From positions 47,513 to 111,512 of the forward strand of contig NZ_LVWI01000041.1 in NCBI RefSeq assembly GCF_001909055.1: a stretch of DNA of 64,000 nucleotides, given 5' to 3'. This document shows, one piece after another, positions 1-8,731 of this stretch (positions are counted from its first letter, which is position 1; every line of letters begins with the position of its first letter). Source of the stretch: Paenibacillus helianthi. GTDB taxonomy: Bacteria > Bacillota > Bacilli > Paenibacillales > Paenibacillaceae. The notes under the pieces are model-generated. The model made no database searches and was not told where the DNA came from. It saw nothing but the letters and a program-made list of their open reading frames with translations. The position numbers and the translations under genes are program-made.

Positions 1-190
1 TCAAAACCCGACACCCCATGATCTTCTGATGTTGTACTATGTCAGATCTCTAAAAAGATAAGATCAAAACCCAAGACCCAAGACCCCTTGATCATCTGAT
101 GTTGCACTATGTCTGATCTCTAAAAAGATAAGATCAAAACCCGACACCCCTTGATCATCTGATGTTGCACTAAGTCTGATCTCTATAGTT
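1..190. repeat. Three tandem repeat units of about 56-70 bp
   Basis: Three imperfect copies follow one another, starting at 1, 64 and 134. Each begins TCAAAACCC, passes through TGATCATCTGATGTTG and ends near GTCTGATCTCTAAAAAGA. Unit 2 carries a short extra AAGACCC duplication and is 70 bp instead of 63. Unit 3 ends early near 187. No coding pattern spans them. They lie beyond the 3' end of the histidine kinase gene. The array probably continues to the left of the window. Confidence 0.85.
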
Positions 191-262
191 CTATCATAAG
201 CGGGTTGCTTTCTGTTTTCCTGCGTTTCACCGAACAAAACAAAGAGGCATGTGACATTGTTG

Positions 263-1267
263 TCACATGCCCGAAATTCTCAGAAAATCATTTTTGCGCG
301 GAAAGGTCAATGTAAAGGTAGTGCCTTCCCCGGGTTGGGATGCTGCCTGAATATCGATCAGCAGCGGCTCCGCCGCTTGTTTCGTCAAATAGAGGCCCAT
401 GCCTGTGGCGGCACCTTCCTGGCGGCCGGTCGTGGAAGTGAAGCCTTTATCATAAATGCGCGGCAAGTCTTTGGGGTTAATCCCTCTTCCGTGATCCTGG
501 ATGGTCAACACGACATGCTCCCCGGTGTCCTTGCTCTGAATGAGGATATCGGAGTACTCGCTGTATTTCACAGCATTTGTCAGCAGTTGTCTAAGCATAA
601 AGCCAAGCCATTTGCCGTCAGTGAGCACTTCTTCTACAGTAAGTTCAACGTCAAACCCAACTCCTTTGGGAATACACCATGATTTTAGCGCCCGGATCTC
701 TTGATTGAGGATCGGTTCAAGCCGGGTCTTCTCGATATACAGATCATTATGCATGAACGGAATCCGTTTCTGATGAAGCTGCTGGTCAAGCAAATGATGG
801 ATTCTCAGCCATTCGTACATTATTTGCCGCTTTAGTGTTTCGTCCGGCAGCCGTTCAATCATGAGCTGCATGGCTGTAAGCGGGGTTTTGACCTCATGAA
901 TCCAAGACAGCAGATCGTCTTTCTCCTGCTCCAGCAGATGGAAATTCGCTGAAGATTCCAGCCTATAGCGTTCGGTTTGGGCAGTCACCGCTTCCTCGAC
1001 CATCCTCTCGAACGGACTGTCCGCTCCCTTGAAGGTACTCAGATCATAGACCTCATCCCAAGCCCCGATCCGGTGATAGAAGCGGGTTTCCTTATGATAT
1101 CTGAGAAACACAAAAGCAGTACATACCATAACATTCAGTCCGACAATGTACAGCACGGGCATGAAGGGAATGGAAGAATCTACATAAGCCACGAACAAAA
1201 AAATGATCTGCAGCCCGCCAAGCAGAAGGAGCCAGCTGAGTTTCTCCTTTATGTATTTCTTGATCAT
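263..1267 (-). CDS. Intramembrane-sensing histidine kinase, BceS-like
   Basis: Membrane sensor kinase of 334 aa. Two N-terminal membrane helices (about residues 10-30 and 35-55) are joined by a very short outer loop, the hallmark of kinases that sense cell-wall antibiotics through a partner BceAB-type ABC transporter. The phospho-acceptor motif SWIHEVKTPL puts His at about residue 124. The ATP-binding boxes DHGRG and GMGLYL follow near the C-terminus. The start overlaps the regulator stop by 4 nt, so both are made from one transcript. The expected transporter genes are not in the window; they may lie to the left or elsewhere. Family assignment is firm; the inducing drug (bacitracin-like peptides in relatives) is only inferred. 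Confidence 0.88.
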   Translation of the reverse strand: MIKKYIKEKLSWLLLLGGLQIIFLFVAYVDSSIPFMPVLYIVGLNVMVCTAFVFLRYHKETRFYHRIGAWDEVYDLSTFKGADSPFERMVEEAVTAQTERYRLESSANFHLLEQEKDDLLSWIHEVKTPLTAMQLMIERLPDETLKRQIMYEWLRIHHLLDQQLHQKRIPFMHNDLYIEKTRLEPILNQEIRALKSWCIPKGVGFDVELTVEEVLTDGKWLGFMLRQLLTNAVKYSEYSDILIQSKDTGEHVVLTIQDHGRGINPKDLPRIYDKGFTSTTGRQEGAATGMGLYLTKQAAEPLLIDIQAASQPGEGTTFTLTFPRKNDFLRISGM

Positions 1268-1962
1268 AGTGCCGCCTCTTCGGTCGCCATATAGCCTTGC
1301 CCCACCTTGGTTTCAATATAAGCGTCCAGACCCAGAGGCTCCAGCTTCTTACGCAACCGGTTCACATTCACAGTCAACGTATTGTCACTCACAAAATGCT
1401 CGTTGTCCCACAGGTTTTTTATGAGCTCCTCTCGCTCTACAATCCGGTCTTTGCACTCTATCAGGATTTTGAGGATTAGCATTTCATTCTTCGTCAGCAG
1501 TGCGGAGTCTTGGCCTCTTGTTACAGTATTCTTCACGTATTCAATCGTTGCTCCACGCCACGTCTTCAGCTCGATTCGTTCGGTGTTATAGTTATATACC
1601 CGACGAAGGGTGGCCTGGATTTTGGCGATAAGCACATCGAAATGGAACGGCTTCTGTATAAAGTCATCTGCTCCGAACTGCATGGACATGACCATATCAC
1701 TCGGGTGGTCACGGGAGGACAGAAAAATAATCGGCACATTGGAATGGGCCCTTAATATCCGGCACCAATGAAACCCGTCAAACTGCGGCAGCTGGATATC
1801 AATAATGACTAGTTCCGGCTGGACCAGTGTAAACTCCTGAACGACTTTTCCGAAATCGGAAATGCCGTACACCTCATAAGACCACTGAGATAACCGCTCC
1901 TTGATCTCACCGAATAGGGTGATATCGTCTTCAATAAGCATAATTTTGAACAATAGAGACAC
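1264..1962 (-). CDS. OmpR/PhoB-family response regulator, BceR-like
   Basis: 232-aa two-domain regulator. The receiver domain has the acidic pair EDD near residue 11, the phospho-acceptor Asp in VIIDIQLP at about residue 55, and a conserved Lys in FIQKPF. The C-terminal winged-helix domain ends in the typical KVGQGYMA wing. It is cotranscribed with the downstream kinase (4-nt overlap). The reading frame opens with GTG at 1962, but a TTG three codons later has better spacing from the GAGG ribosome site, so the true start may be 1953. Targets would normally be detoxification transporter genes, none of which are visible here. Confidence 0.88.
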   Translation of the reverse strand: MSLLFKIMLIEDDITLFGEIKERLSQWSYEVYGISDFGKVVQEFTLVQPELVIIDIQLPQFDGFHWCRILRAHSNVPIIFLSSRDHPSDMVMSMQFGADDFIQKPFHFDVLIAKIQATLRRVYNYNTERIELKTWRGATIEYVKNTVTRGQDSALLTKNEMLILKILIECKDRIVEREELIKNLWDNEHFVSDNTLTVNVNRLRKKLEPLGLDAYIETKVGQGYMATEEAAL

Positions 1963-2182
1963 CTCGTTTCAAATCTGTGCAGCTCAGTGATAGAATCCAG
2001 GGTTATTTTAACATAGAACCTGTGAATTGGGTTACGTTCTCCATTCTACAGCATACTTCAGCCCTTGTTTTTATCGAATAATAGTCACATATTATGTAAA
2101 ATCAGGTTATCCCTCTAGTTGATTTTGAACGCTTCCATGTAATAGAATGAACTAATTATATAGAAAAGGATGCGCATACGAA

Positions 2183-4057
2183 ATGCGGTTGAAGGAAACT
2201 CGTACTCTCAGCAAAAGATCTATCATTTTCTTCTCTCTGATCATGCTTGCTAAAAGCTATTTTGCCTGGTATTACTTATTCGAAGACGGGCCAACCTGGA
2301 CCACCTTGTTTAAAGAACTTCCTTTTGTGCTGCTGATCTTCTGCTTAATTGAATGGTTCGCCACCAAACGGAAGATCGCCATCTACATGCTTGTGAATTT
2401 GTTGATTACGGTATTGTTCTTCTCTCTGATTATCTATCATAATCATTTCGGGATTATTGCCACCTCTCAGGTATTCGGTCAGGCCAAACAGGTTGGAGCC
2501 GTTAAGAAAAGTATTTTTTCGGTCATCCACCCGCAGTACATGCTGATTTTCCTGGATATCATTATCATTAGCCTGGTTATGTTCAGCCGGAAAAAAGCAG
2601 TAGCCTGGAAGACAGCCATGTCGCGCCAGAGCAACCGCAAAGCGGTCGCCGCCTTGTTCTGTATTTCCTTCGCGATCTGCATGATGAATATTTTCCCGAA
2701 CCAGGCCAGCATGAATGAAAACGTCCAGGCCGAACAAATGGGCATTCTCAATTATGAAGCCTACGCTCTGCTTGCCGAGCATAAGGAAGAACAGATTGAG
2801 CTGTCCAAAATCACACAATCCGCCATTGATGAAACAAAGGGCATTCAAGCACCAGCCCATCCGGTCATGTTCGGTGCCGCCAAAGGAAAGAACCTGATCA
2901 TCCTTCAAATGGAGTCCTTTCAGAATTTCCTGATTAATTTGTCCATAGATGGACAAGAAATTACACCAAATATGAATAAGCTGGCTGCCGGGAACTTTTA
3001 CTTCCCCCGCTTTTACCAGCAAGTCGGACAAGGAAATACATCCGATGCCGAATTTATTGTGAACACTTCCTTTTATGTTCCACCGGATGGACCGGCTACC
3101 GACATTTATGCTCCTAAGGAGCTTCCAAGCTTGCCTAAGCTGCTGCAGGCGCAAGGTTACGATACGGCGACTTTTCATACCAATGCAGTTGACTTTTGGA
3201 ACCGCGGGGAGCTCTACAAAGCAGTAGGATTTGACCGCTACTATGACAAAGCGTTCTTCGGGGAAGATGACACTGTCTTCTACGGGGCTTCTGATGAAGT
3301 TCTGTACAAGAAGACATCCGATGAACTGGCGAGAATGGATCAACGCAGCCAGCCTTTCTATTCACAAGTGATCTCCATGTCTTCTCATAATCCTTTTTCC
3401 ATTCCGGAGAGCAAATACAAGATGACCCTACCGGAACGATTCGAAGGAACATTAGTTGGAGACTATATCCGTGCCCAGAATTATGCGGACTACGCGCTTG
3501 GCCAGTTTATTGATGAGCTCCAAGCAAATGGAGTTTGGGATAACAGCTTAATCGTGTTGTACGGCGATCATCGGGGACTCCCTATTTTCTCACTGAAGGA
3601 AGCGGATAAAGCCTTGCTCGCGGAAATCCTGCATCATGAGTATACAGAACGCGATCTGATTAATATTCCGCTCATTATCGCATCCAAGGGATTGACTACA
3701 CCCAGCGTGAAGGAACAATTAGGCGGGCAGGTGGATATTTTGCCGACGGTATCCAATTTATTAGGGGTATCCCTTAGCAACCATATCCATTTCGGACAGG
3801 ATATTTTGAATCAATCCACCTATAATCTGCTTCCGCAGCGTTATTATTTACCTACAGGGTCATTTGTTAATAATGAAGAGCTCTTCTTATCCGGCAGCGG
3901 GTTTGAGGACGGACAGCACTATACCTTATCCGGTAATGGCAATCAACCGCAAAAAGCTACAGAAGATGAATTCAATCGTGCACTGGAGCTGCTGCACCTG
4001 TCAGACAGCTATGTCACACAATTGCCTGATCGGGAAGTTGTGGATGAGGATCATTAA
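2183..4057 (+). CDS. LTA-synthase-family membrane sulfatase (phosphoglycerol transferase)
   Basis: 624-aa membrane enzyme of the LtaS family, which polymerises glycerol phosphate from phosphatidylglycerol onto lipoteichoic acid. Around five N-terminal membrane helices (roughly residues 12-180) precede an extracellular alkaline-phosphatase-like domain. Visible metal and catalytic residues are Glu in LQMESF (about 244), the Thr nucleophile in GQGNTSDAEF (about 286) and Asp-His in YGDHRG (about 462). Length matches LtaS/YqgS/YfnI proteins. It stands alone between two intergenic regions and ends at a strong terminator, so it is monocistronic. Whether it is the main LTA synthase, a primase or a stress paralogue cannot be told from one copy. 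Confidence 0.9.
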   Translation: MRLKETRTLSKRSIIFFSLIMLAKSYFAWYYLFEDGPTWTTLFKELPFVLLIFCLIEWFATKRKIAIYMLVNLLITVLFFSLIIYHNHFGIIATSQVFGQAKQVGAVKKSIFSVIHPQYMLIFLDIIIISLVMFSRKKAVAWKTAMSRQSNRKAVAALFCISFAICMMNIFPNQASMNENVQAEQMGILNYEAYALLAEHKEEQIELSKITQSAIDETKGIQAPAHPVMFGAAKGKNLIILQMESFQNFLINLSIDGQEITPNMNKLAAGNFYFPRFYQQVGQGNTSDAEFIVNTSFYVPPDGPATDIYAPKELPSLPKLLQAQGYDTATFHTNAVDFWNRGELYKAVGFDRYYDKAFFGEDDTVFYGASDEVLYKKTSDELARMDQRSQPFYSQVISMSSHNPFSIPESKYKMTLPERFEGTLVGDYIRAQNYADYALGQFIDELQANGVWDNSLIVLYGDHRGLPIFSLKEADKALLAEILHHEYTERDLINIPLIIASKGLTTPSVKEQLGGQVDILPTVSNLLGVSLSNHIHFGQDILNQSTYNLLPQRYYLPTGSFVNNEELFLSGSGFEDGQHYTLSGNGNQPQKATEDEFNRALELLHLSDSYVTQLPDREVVDEDH

Positions 4058-4061
4058 AAGC

Positions 4062-4099
4062 GAACCCCGCTTCGTGAACTCGAGGCGGGGTTCATTTTT
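4062..4099 (+). terminator. Rho-independent terminator after the LtaS-like gene
   Basis: A 9-bp GC-rich stem, GAACCCCGC (4062-4070) pairing with GCGGGGTTC (4085-4093), is followed by ATTTTTG. It begins four bases after the stop codon of the sulfatase gene. Confidence 0.9.
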
Positions 4100-4130
4100 G
4101 TGCAATCCATCACATTTCTGGGTGTATGCA

Positions 4131-4275
4131 GAAAATAAAGTATTAGATTGGATGACTTTACTCCACGCGTCTATTCGAATTGTCATACCGTCAAACTCCC
4201 GAAAATAAGTTTTAGACTGAGCCTAGGAAATAAAACAGCGACAGCCAAGGACGAGAAAAATAAAGTCCTAGACTG
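4131..4275. repeat. Three spaced copies of a 20-bp AT-rich motif (left end of island)
   Basis: The motif GAAAATAAAGTNNTAGACTG occurs at 4131-4150, 4201-4219 and 4255-4275, with one to three differences per copy. Inverted copies lie at 8819-8838 and, weaker, at 8799-8817 at the other end of the single-gene island, and one within it near 5440-5460. No gene overlaps them. The rest of 4100-4290 holds nothing else recognisable. Confidence 0.75.
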
Positions 4276-4288
4276 TTGGTATTTTATT

Positions 4289-4314
4289 GAGCTCCCGTTT
4301 CCCGTTAGTTGAAC
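4289..4314. repeat. Dispersed GTTAG-core repeat, copy A
   Basis: Plus-strand sequence GCTCCCGTTT CCCGTTAGTTGAAC. It matches the other inter-gene repeats of the 4.3-8.8 kb island in the CCCGTTAGTTGAA part. The last codons and stop of the minus-strand gene ending at 4305 lie inside it (TTCAACTAA on the minus strand), so the repeat abuts or supplies the gene's 3' end. Confidence 0.7.
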
Positions 4315-4688
4315 GATTCTTCGGTTTTAAAAAATCCAACAGGATAGTTCGCGTCGTCTTCTGTATCTACATCAGGGTATCGATTAAAGACTGATTGGAG
4401 ATTGCCGTGTTTGATCAGATGATCAATTAGTTGTTCAATTCTTTCCCTGCTTATAATATCAATCAATACCATGTCGCTGGACCAATAATATGTGCCGCTC
4501 ATGCATTCACCGGTTTGTATGTTCTTTTGCCTCAACGTCTCGATATTTTGGTAAGTGAAAAAACTGGCAATCCATTTGGAGCGATCTGGAAAAACAACAA
4601 TAACATCGGAGTTGTCATCCTTACAATCCCATGAGCCTACGGGCCATATTTCAGCTTCTATCCATACATAACGATCCGAAAAGTTCAT
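4305..4688 (-). CDS. Hypothetical small acidic protein (127 aa)
   Basis: Not recognised. It has 127 residues and is acidic and soluble, without signal peptide or membrane segment. It is rich in aromatic residues (YVWIEAEIWPVGSWDC near the N-terminus, TYYWSSD in the middle), and its C-terminal third is charged. An AGGAG site precedes the ATG. The last three residues and the stop fall inside the GTTAG-core repeat. It is the first of several small unknown proteins in an AT-rich island. Proteins of this size and composition are often immunity proteins, but nothing here proves it. Confidence 0.6.
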   Translation of the reverse strand: MNFSDRYVWIEAEIWPVGSWDCKDDNSDVIVVFPDRSKWIASFFTYQNIETLRQKNIQTGECMSGTYYWSSDMVLIDIISRERIEQLIDHLIKHGNLQSVFNRYPDVDTEDDANYPVGFFKTEESFN

Positions 4689-4720
4689 AGCCAGTCTCCT
4701 ATCTATGTGTCTGCCTTTAA

Positions 4721-4744
4721 GCTATCGTTCTCCCGTAAGTTCAA
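4721..4744. repeat. Dispersed GTTAG-core repeat, copy B
   Basis: Sequence GCTATCGTTC TCCCGTAAGTTCAA, between two minus-strand hypothetical genes. It matches the GCTATC-CCCGTTAG-TTGAA pattern of the other copies with two core changes. The stop codon of the gene ending at 4741 lies inside its right edge. Confidence 0.6.
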
Positions 4745-5370
4745 TCATTACTAAGCCATGGTTTTTCACACCAAACAGACTTCCGGGCAACGAGCATAGT
4801 ACGTTTATTCTTGTGCACGAACATTTCCTCTGGACCATCGTTGTACATATCAATCAGATGATCAGGTATAATGGCTGCATCAAAAGTCCATAAGTCCTCT
4901 TTTGTATAGCATACTAAAGCTTCCCATGGTGTTCCGTCCGTCACTTCGTTTGTGAAATACACGCCACTTTCTTTAAACTCCTCCGAAAATCTTGTCAACA
5001 TTGCCCATAGTAAGGTCCTAAACTCATCTTTTAACTGCCCTGTCTTCCAATCTAGTTCGATTTCCTCTGTCCAAAATAGCAAGCTAACTTCCAGCCAAGA
5101 CTCCTCAAGTTCCTTTATTACTTCTGGCGTCAATCCCATCACATAAGGACGGATATGAAGTTCAAAATCATTGTGAACGAATATTTGTGATTCAGCACCG
5201 CCGCCAACATACATAAACCCATTATCCGAGACTTCCCACTCCAATTCCGATGTGAAGTACCTTGAGTCGAGGTACAAGGAGCTTAGTACTTTTGCAAAAT
5301 GATTGATAAGCTCCTTAAAGTTATGTCGGTTGCATTTGAGATACGTTTGGATATGAGAGTATTCGGGCAT
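4741..5370 (-). CDS. Hypothetical protein (209 aa)
   Basis: Not recognised. 209 aa, soluble, no signal peptide. It starts at ATG behind a clear GGAGG site (about 5379). The sequence is rich in Trp, Phe and acidic residues and has several amphipathic helices, among them a segment around EELEESWLEVSLLFW. The stop lies at the edge of GTTAG-core repeat copy B. The neighbours are also minus-strand unknown genes, each with its own ribosome site and repeat, so it looks like an independent cassette rather than part of a functional operon. Confidence 0.6.
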   Translation of the reverse strand: MPEYSHIQTYLKCNRHNFKELINHFAKVLSSLYLDSRYFTSELEWEVSDNGFMYVGGGAESQIFVHNDFELHIRPYVMGLTPEVIKELEESWLEVSLLFWTEEIELDWKTGQLKDEFRTLLWAMLTRFSEEFKESGVYFTNEVTDGTPWEALVCYTKEDLWTFDAAIIPDHLIDMYNDGPEEMFVHKNKRTMLVARKSVWCEKPWLSND

Positions 5371-5411
5371 GAGGACACGCCTCCTCTAGCTCAGCAATTT
5401 AACCACACAAG

Positions 5412-5460
5412 CCTGCCAGTTAGCCTAATGAAGCATTGCCAGGCTATACCTTATTTTCTC
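5412..5460. repeat. GTTAG-core repeat copy C with adjacent 20-bp-motif relative
   Basis: CCTGCCAGTTAGCCTAATGAA (5412-5432) is followed at 5440-5460 by a reverse-oriented relative of the island-end motif (CTATACCTTATTTTCTC). The same succession, GTTAG core then ATTTTCTC motif, recurs at copy F near 8761-8800. The rest of 5461-5625 shows nothing recognisable. Confidence 0.6.
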
Positions 5461-5625
5461 GGTCTGTAACCATTAAAAAAAATGATCCTGTAGAGTTTAC
5501 CTAGTTCCGAGATCTACGAATACCACTCCTAGTTCGCCCTTTATTCCTTTTGCCTGACATCAGAAGGTTTAACTATCACGGGTAGGCTGAACTAGTATTC
5601 TCCGTTAACGTATCGATATAACGAT

Positions 5626-5985
5626 TTACCTCTTTAATCCTAACGATGCTCCCCAAGAGGTTTTAATTGATAGTTTGGTCTGTAAAGCCAGTGGCAGCAC
5701 AAAGTTTTCTTCATCAAACTCTAGGATAAGACATTCATAGTTATCTTCACGCTTTATTTGAATAGTGCTGATATTTTCTAAGCAGTAATTGTTTATTTCT
5801 TCAGTGTTAAGATAAATTCTTAACTGACCACTCCGGCTTGCTTCTTCAAACTCGAATACAGCCTTTATATGATTTCTAACTATTTGGAATGAAATTGATG
5901 TATATTGCCATGGAACATCGTCATCGCTTAGCTCTGCTTCACATTCGAATAGGTATTCTAGTTCATACAGTTCAGGAGTTTTCAT
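5626..5985 (-). CDS. Hypothetical protein (119 aa)
   Basis: Not recognised. 119 aa, acidic, predicted mostly beta from alternating hydrophobic residues, no signal peptide or membrane helix. A purine-rich GGGGG stretch sits about 8 nt before the ATG as a probable ribosome site. It is AT-rich compared with genes outside the island and is bounded by GTTAG-core repeats C and D, on the same strand as its neighbours. Function unknown. Confidence 0.55.
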   Translation of the reverse strand: MKTPELYELEYLFECEAELSDDDVPWQYTSISFQIVRNHIKAVFEFEEASRSGQLRIYLNTEEINNYCLENISTIQIKREDNYECLILEFDEENFVLPLALQTKLSIKTSWGASLGLKR

Positions 5986-6041
5986 TGCTGGCCCCCAAAA
6001 TCAATTTTTTTAATGTTCACTCAACATTACCACATATTAGA

Positions 6042-6095
6042 ACTCCCCTGCCCTTTAGTTGAACGGCGGCGGAAATCTAAAATGGGTCCGCCGCC
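6042..6095. repeat. GTTAG-core repeat copy D with GC-rich hairpin
   Basis: CCCCTGCCCTTTAGTTGAAC is followed directly by a perfect 8-bp stem GGCGGCGG (6065-6072) / CCGCCGCC (6088-6095). The loop includes GGAAATCTA, which also appears in the loop of copy F. It lies just after the stop of the recombinase pseudogene on the minus strand and may also act as its terminator. Confidence 0.7.
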
Positions 6096-6104
6096 ATTGA
6101 ATGC

Positions 6105-6825
6105 TTAAAAGAATCGTTGATAAAGCTCTCTCCGACGTTCGCCGCGGAGCTGTGCGTACATTTGAGTGGTCGATGCTTTCTCATGACCTAGGATACCTTG
6201 GATGAAATCTAAGGGGGCACCGTTATCAAGGAGCTGACATGCATAAGTATGTCGAAAGCGATGCGGGTATACGTTCGCTTCAATTTCTCCCCGATCTGCA
6301 AGCCGTTTTAAGGCCCACCTAATTGTAGGTATGATTCGTTTTGTTGGTTGCGTATCGGTAACAAACAAGGCTTTGCAGGAGTCCTCACGGCTGGTCAGTA
6401 CTTCTTTATCTGTCGTAAAGTAAACTTCTCTTTGCTTCAATCCCTTGCCATTAACGATTGCTGAGCAGTTCTCCCAGTTAAGATCCTCGATGTTGATCTT
6501 CTCCACCTCTCCAACCCGGCAGCCGGTGCTGTAGAGAAACTCCAACAGCGCCCTTTCCCTGAGTGACTGACAAGAGATCTTTAAGTGTATGACGTCTTCC
6601 TCAATCAAAAACTTTGGAATACGCTTATCTAATTTCGGTTCTCTTAATTTTGAGAAGGATATGAAGTCAGATACGTCTCTTCATATGCGTAACGGAAGAG
6701 AGAACGAACAAACCGAATTCGGTGACCCAGGCTGCTCGGCTTCAAACGATCAGCTTGTTTTACCATGTACTCCTTCATCATCCTATTCTTCACTTTAACC
6801 ACAGGATGAAATCCTGCGAATTCAT
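6105..6825 (-). pseudogene. Frameshifted tyrosine recombinase (XerC/D-like phage-integrase family)
   Basis: The intact part (6105-6608) encodes a catalytic domain with all key residues: Arg in STGCRVGE, a Lys in the beta-hairpin, HRFRHTYA (H-x-x-R), LGHEKASTT and Tyr in QMYAQL. Upstream on the same strand the core-binding domain is still readable but in other frames. LKPSSLGHRIRFVRSLFRYAYEETY (encoded below about 6766) runs into a stop, and SKLREPKLDKRIPKFLIEED joins the catalytic domain with no start codon. One frameshift near 6660 separates them, and a second change lies near 6800. The gene is therefore probably inactive unless the shift is a sequencing error or programmed. It lies within the repeat-bounded island. 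Confidence 0.75.
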
Positions 6826-6881
6826 GAGTCTGAGTGAGGAAACTGAATCATTTCGAGGGAGCGTAACATAAACACGCTCGA

Positions 6882-7469
6882 TTAAGACTGAAAGTTTAGC
6901 ATTCGATAATTATTCTTTATGTAGTTATAGCCCAAGTAAATAGTCAAAATTAATGCAATGTACATAAGTACTTGATCGATACGAATTTCTGTGATGTAAC
7001 TGAATGGGCGATTATTTAATAGAACTGCTGATATTGCAATAACTTGAAATACCATCTTTATTTTTCCGTATTGATCAGCTTGCATTGCGATTTTTTGAGA
7101 TGATGCCACAATTCTAATCCCTGTAATTATGATTTCCCTTGCTATAATAGCAAAAGCTACCCAAGTATATATTAACTGTTCGCTTACCATTAAGATCAAC
7201 GCTGCGCAGATGAGCAGTTTATCTGCTAATGGATCCAACAGCTTTCCGAGATTCGTTATCTGATTATATTTCCTGGCGATATACCCATCCAATTTATCAG
7301 TGGAAGAAGCAAGTATAAATATTGCTGTGGCATAATAAATTCCATATATATCCAAATGGTGTATAATTGGGTTTTTGCTGATTAACCATTCAGGATATAT
7401 GGGAAAGAGCAGAATGAAGATGGGAATTAATAATATTCGTGCGATGGTTATTTTATTTGCTAAATTCAT
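6882..7469 (-). CDS. pgsA: CDP-alcohol phosphatidyltransferase, PgsA-like
   Basis: 195-aa membrane enzyme expected to make phosphatidylglycerol phosphate from CDP-diacylglycerol and glycerol-3-phosphate. The family signature D-G-x2-A-R-x8-G-x3-D-x3-D is complete (LDGYIARKYN...GKLLDPLADK, about residues 60-85), and four to six membrane helices surround it. GGAGG precedes the ATG. The coding sequence is clearly AT-rich and sits between mobile-looking repeats, so it is probably an acquired extra copy rather than the housekeeping gene. Exact head-group specificity is inferred from the family. Confidence 0.85.
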   Translation of the reverse strand: MNLANKITIARILLIPIFILLFPIYPEWLISKNPIIHHLDIYGIYYATAIFILASSTDKLDGYIARKYNQITNLGKLLDPLADKLLICAALILMVSEQLIYTWVAFAIIAREIIITGIRIVASSQKIAMQADQYGKIKMVFQVIAISAVLLNNRPFSYITEIRIDQVLMYIALILTIYLGYNYIKNNYRMLNFQS

Positions 7470-7530
7470 GTGTAACCTCCTTCATGATATTTTAAAATAT
7501 TGTATCATAATCCATAATATATCAGTAGAT

Positions 7531-7627
7531 GCTATCAAATAATCCTGGCCGTTAGTTGAATAAAGGCAGCCGTCGCGTTTACTGACCGGCTGCCTTATCG
7601 TGTTTGAGCTAGCGTTTCCAGTTAGCG
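7531..7627. repeat. GTTAG-core repeat copy E, double core flanking a 10-bp hairpin
   Basis: The most complete copy. It contains GCTATC (7531), CCTGGCCGTTAGTTGAA (to 7560), a perfect stem AAGGCAGCCG (7563-7572) / CGGCTGCCTT (7587-7596), then a second core GCTAGCGTTTCCAGTTAGCG (7608-7627). Two GTTAG cores thus flank a variable GC-rich hairpin. It lies just downstream of the GNAT gene on the minus strand. Confidence 0.75.
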
Positions 7628-7709
7628 TAGTAAACATTAACTTTTATTAAGGATAAGGTTCTCTGCGCTCTCAGGATTGATAGTTTCTAAGGGGTACTTT
7701 CTACTGTAC

Positions 7710-8507
7710 CTAAAAACTTACTTTTAAAAGCCTGGTCTTGCTTACAAAACCCGAGCTCTCCAAAGTTGATTTAGAATTATGATTATAATACCAGCAACCG
7801 GGCAGCGGTTTCTTACCATTTTCTGCGCAGATGTTTTTTAAGTAGATAATAATGCTTCTCCCAGCACCCTTTTCACGATGTTCCGGCATGACATACATTC
7901 CGGTGGCATTATAGTCAGTAAAAACCCTTACTTCTTCACGCAAACCATAACCTAAGACTTCATCCCTGACACTAAGCTCATATATCTCAAATAATAATCC
8001 GTCTTTTTTAACCTTATCGGTATTAATCTCTTCAAAAAAGCCTCTTGTAATTTCATTTACTTCCGCCCACCTATCTTCGGATACAAGCCTAAAATTCGAT
8101 TTTGAAAATTCAGGCGGTCTCACATCAACTCCGCTTTCTTCAAAAATAAATGCCTGTATTTCAATCTCTTTATGGTTTTCAATGCACAAAGATAAAAATA
8201 ACTCATCACATGTTGGAACATAGGCAGTCTCAATACTATATTCTTTAATAACTTTATCAAATAAACTTTGTGCATATATACAATTGCGTTTTTGAATATA
8301 AAACTGCGTTAACAACACGTCTTTGTGAATTGCAAAATACCCTATCATTGCTCCATCTATTCGAATTTCATAAAAATTTGAATCTAATATGTGGTCTTCT
8401 AAAAAATTATCATATACACCGGATAAGGATTCTAGGTATTGTAAAAACATTCTGCGACATTCGTAATAAGATGAACTCATAAACAAAACATTTTGCGGTG
8501 ATTTCAA
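7710..8507 (-). CDS. GNAT-family N-acetyltransferase
   Basis: 265 aa. The C-terminal half carries the acetyl-CoA-binding signature of GCN5-related acetyltransferases (GMYVMPEHREKGAGRSII, about residues 205-222), followed by a helix and the SGF strand typical of the fold end. The N-terminal half is a divergent, GNAT-like domain without clear signature, so this may be a tandem-GNAT protein. The substrate is unknown. It is AT-rich, with no operon partner, and is bounded on both sides by GTTAG-core repeats (E and F). Confidence 0.75.
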   Translation of the reverse strand: MKSPQNVLFMSSSYYECRRMFLQYLESLSGVYDNFLEDHILDSNFYEIRIDGAMIGYFAIHKDVLLTQFYIQKRNCIYAQSLFDKVIKEYSIETAYVPTCDELFLSLCIENHKEIEIQAFIFEESGVDVRPPEFSKSNFRLVSEDRWAEVNEITRGFFEEINTDKVKKDGLLFEIYELSVRDEVLGYGLREEVRVFTDYNATGMYVMPEHREKGAGRSIIIYLKNICAENGKKPLPGCWYYNHNSKSTLESSGFVSKTRLLKVSF

Positions 8508-8731
8508 GTGTTCACTCCCTTAAATAAAATTAATCGCCATTTACAACCACTAGAAGACAAGCCCCTGCCACACAAGGACGATTTCGCCTATTAAGCCAAA
8601 CCATAGATAACTTGGGCTGTTACGTCTCTCTATTACAAACGATTATACACTACATCCAAATAAATACATGGTGGTTATTAGTTATAACTAAACTTTCTAG
8701 TTAATTAGTATTTTAGCGACAACGAAATGCT

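Noticed and set aside
2345..3343. 332-aa minus-strand frame inside the LTA synthase gene
   Set aside because: Shadow of a well-supported sulfatase gene; no motif, no ribosome site.
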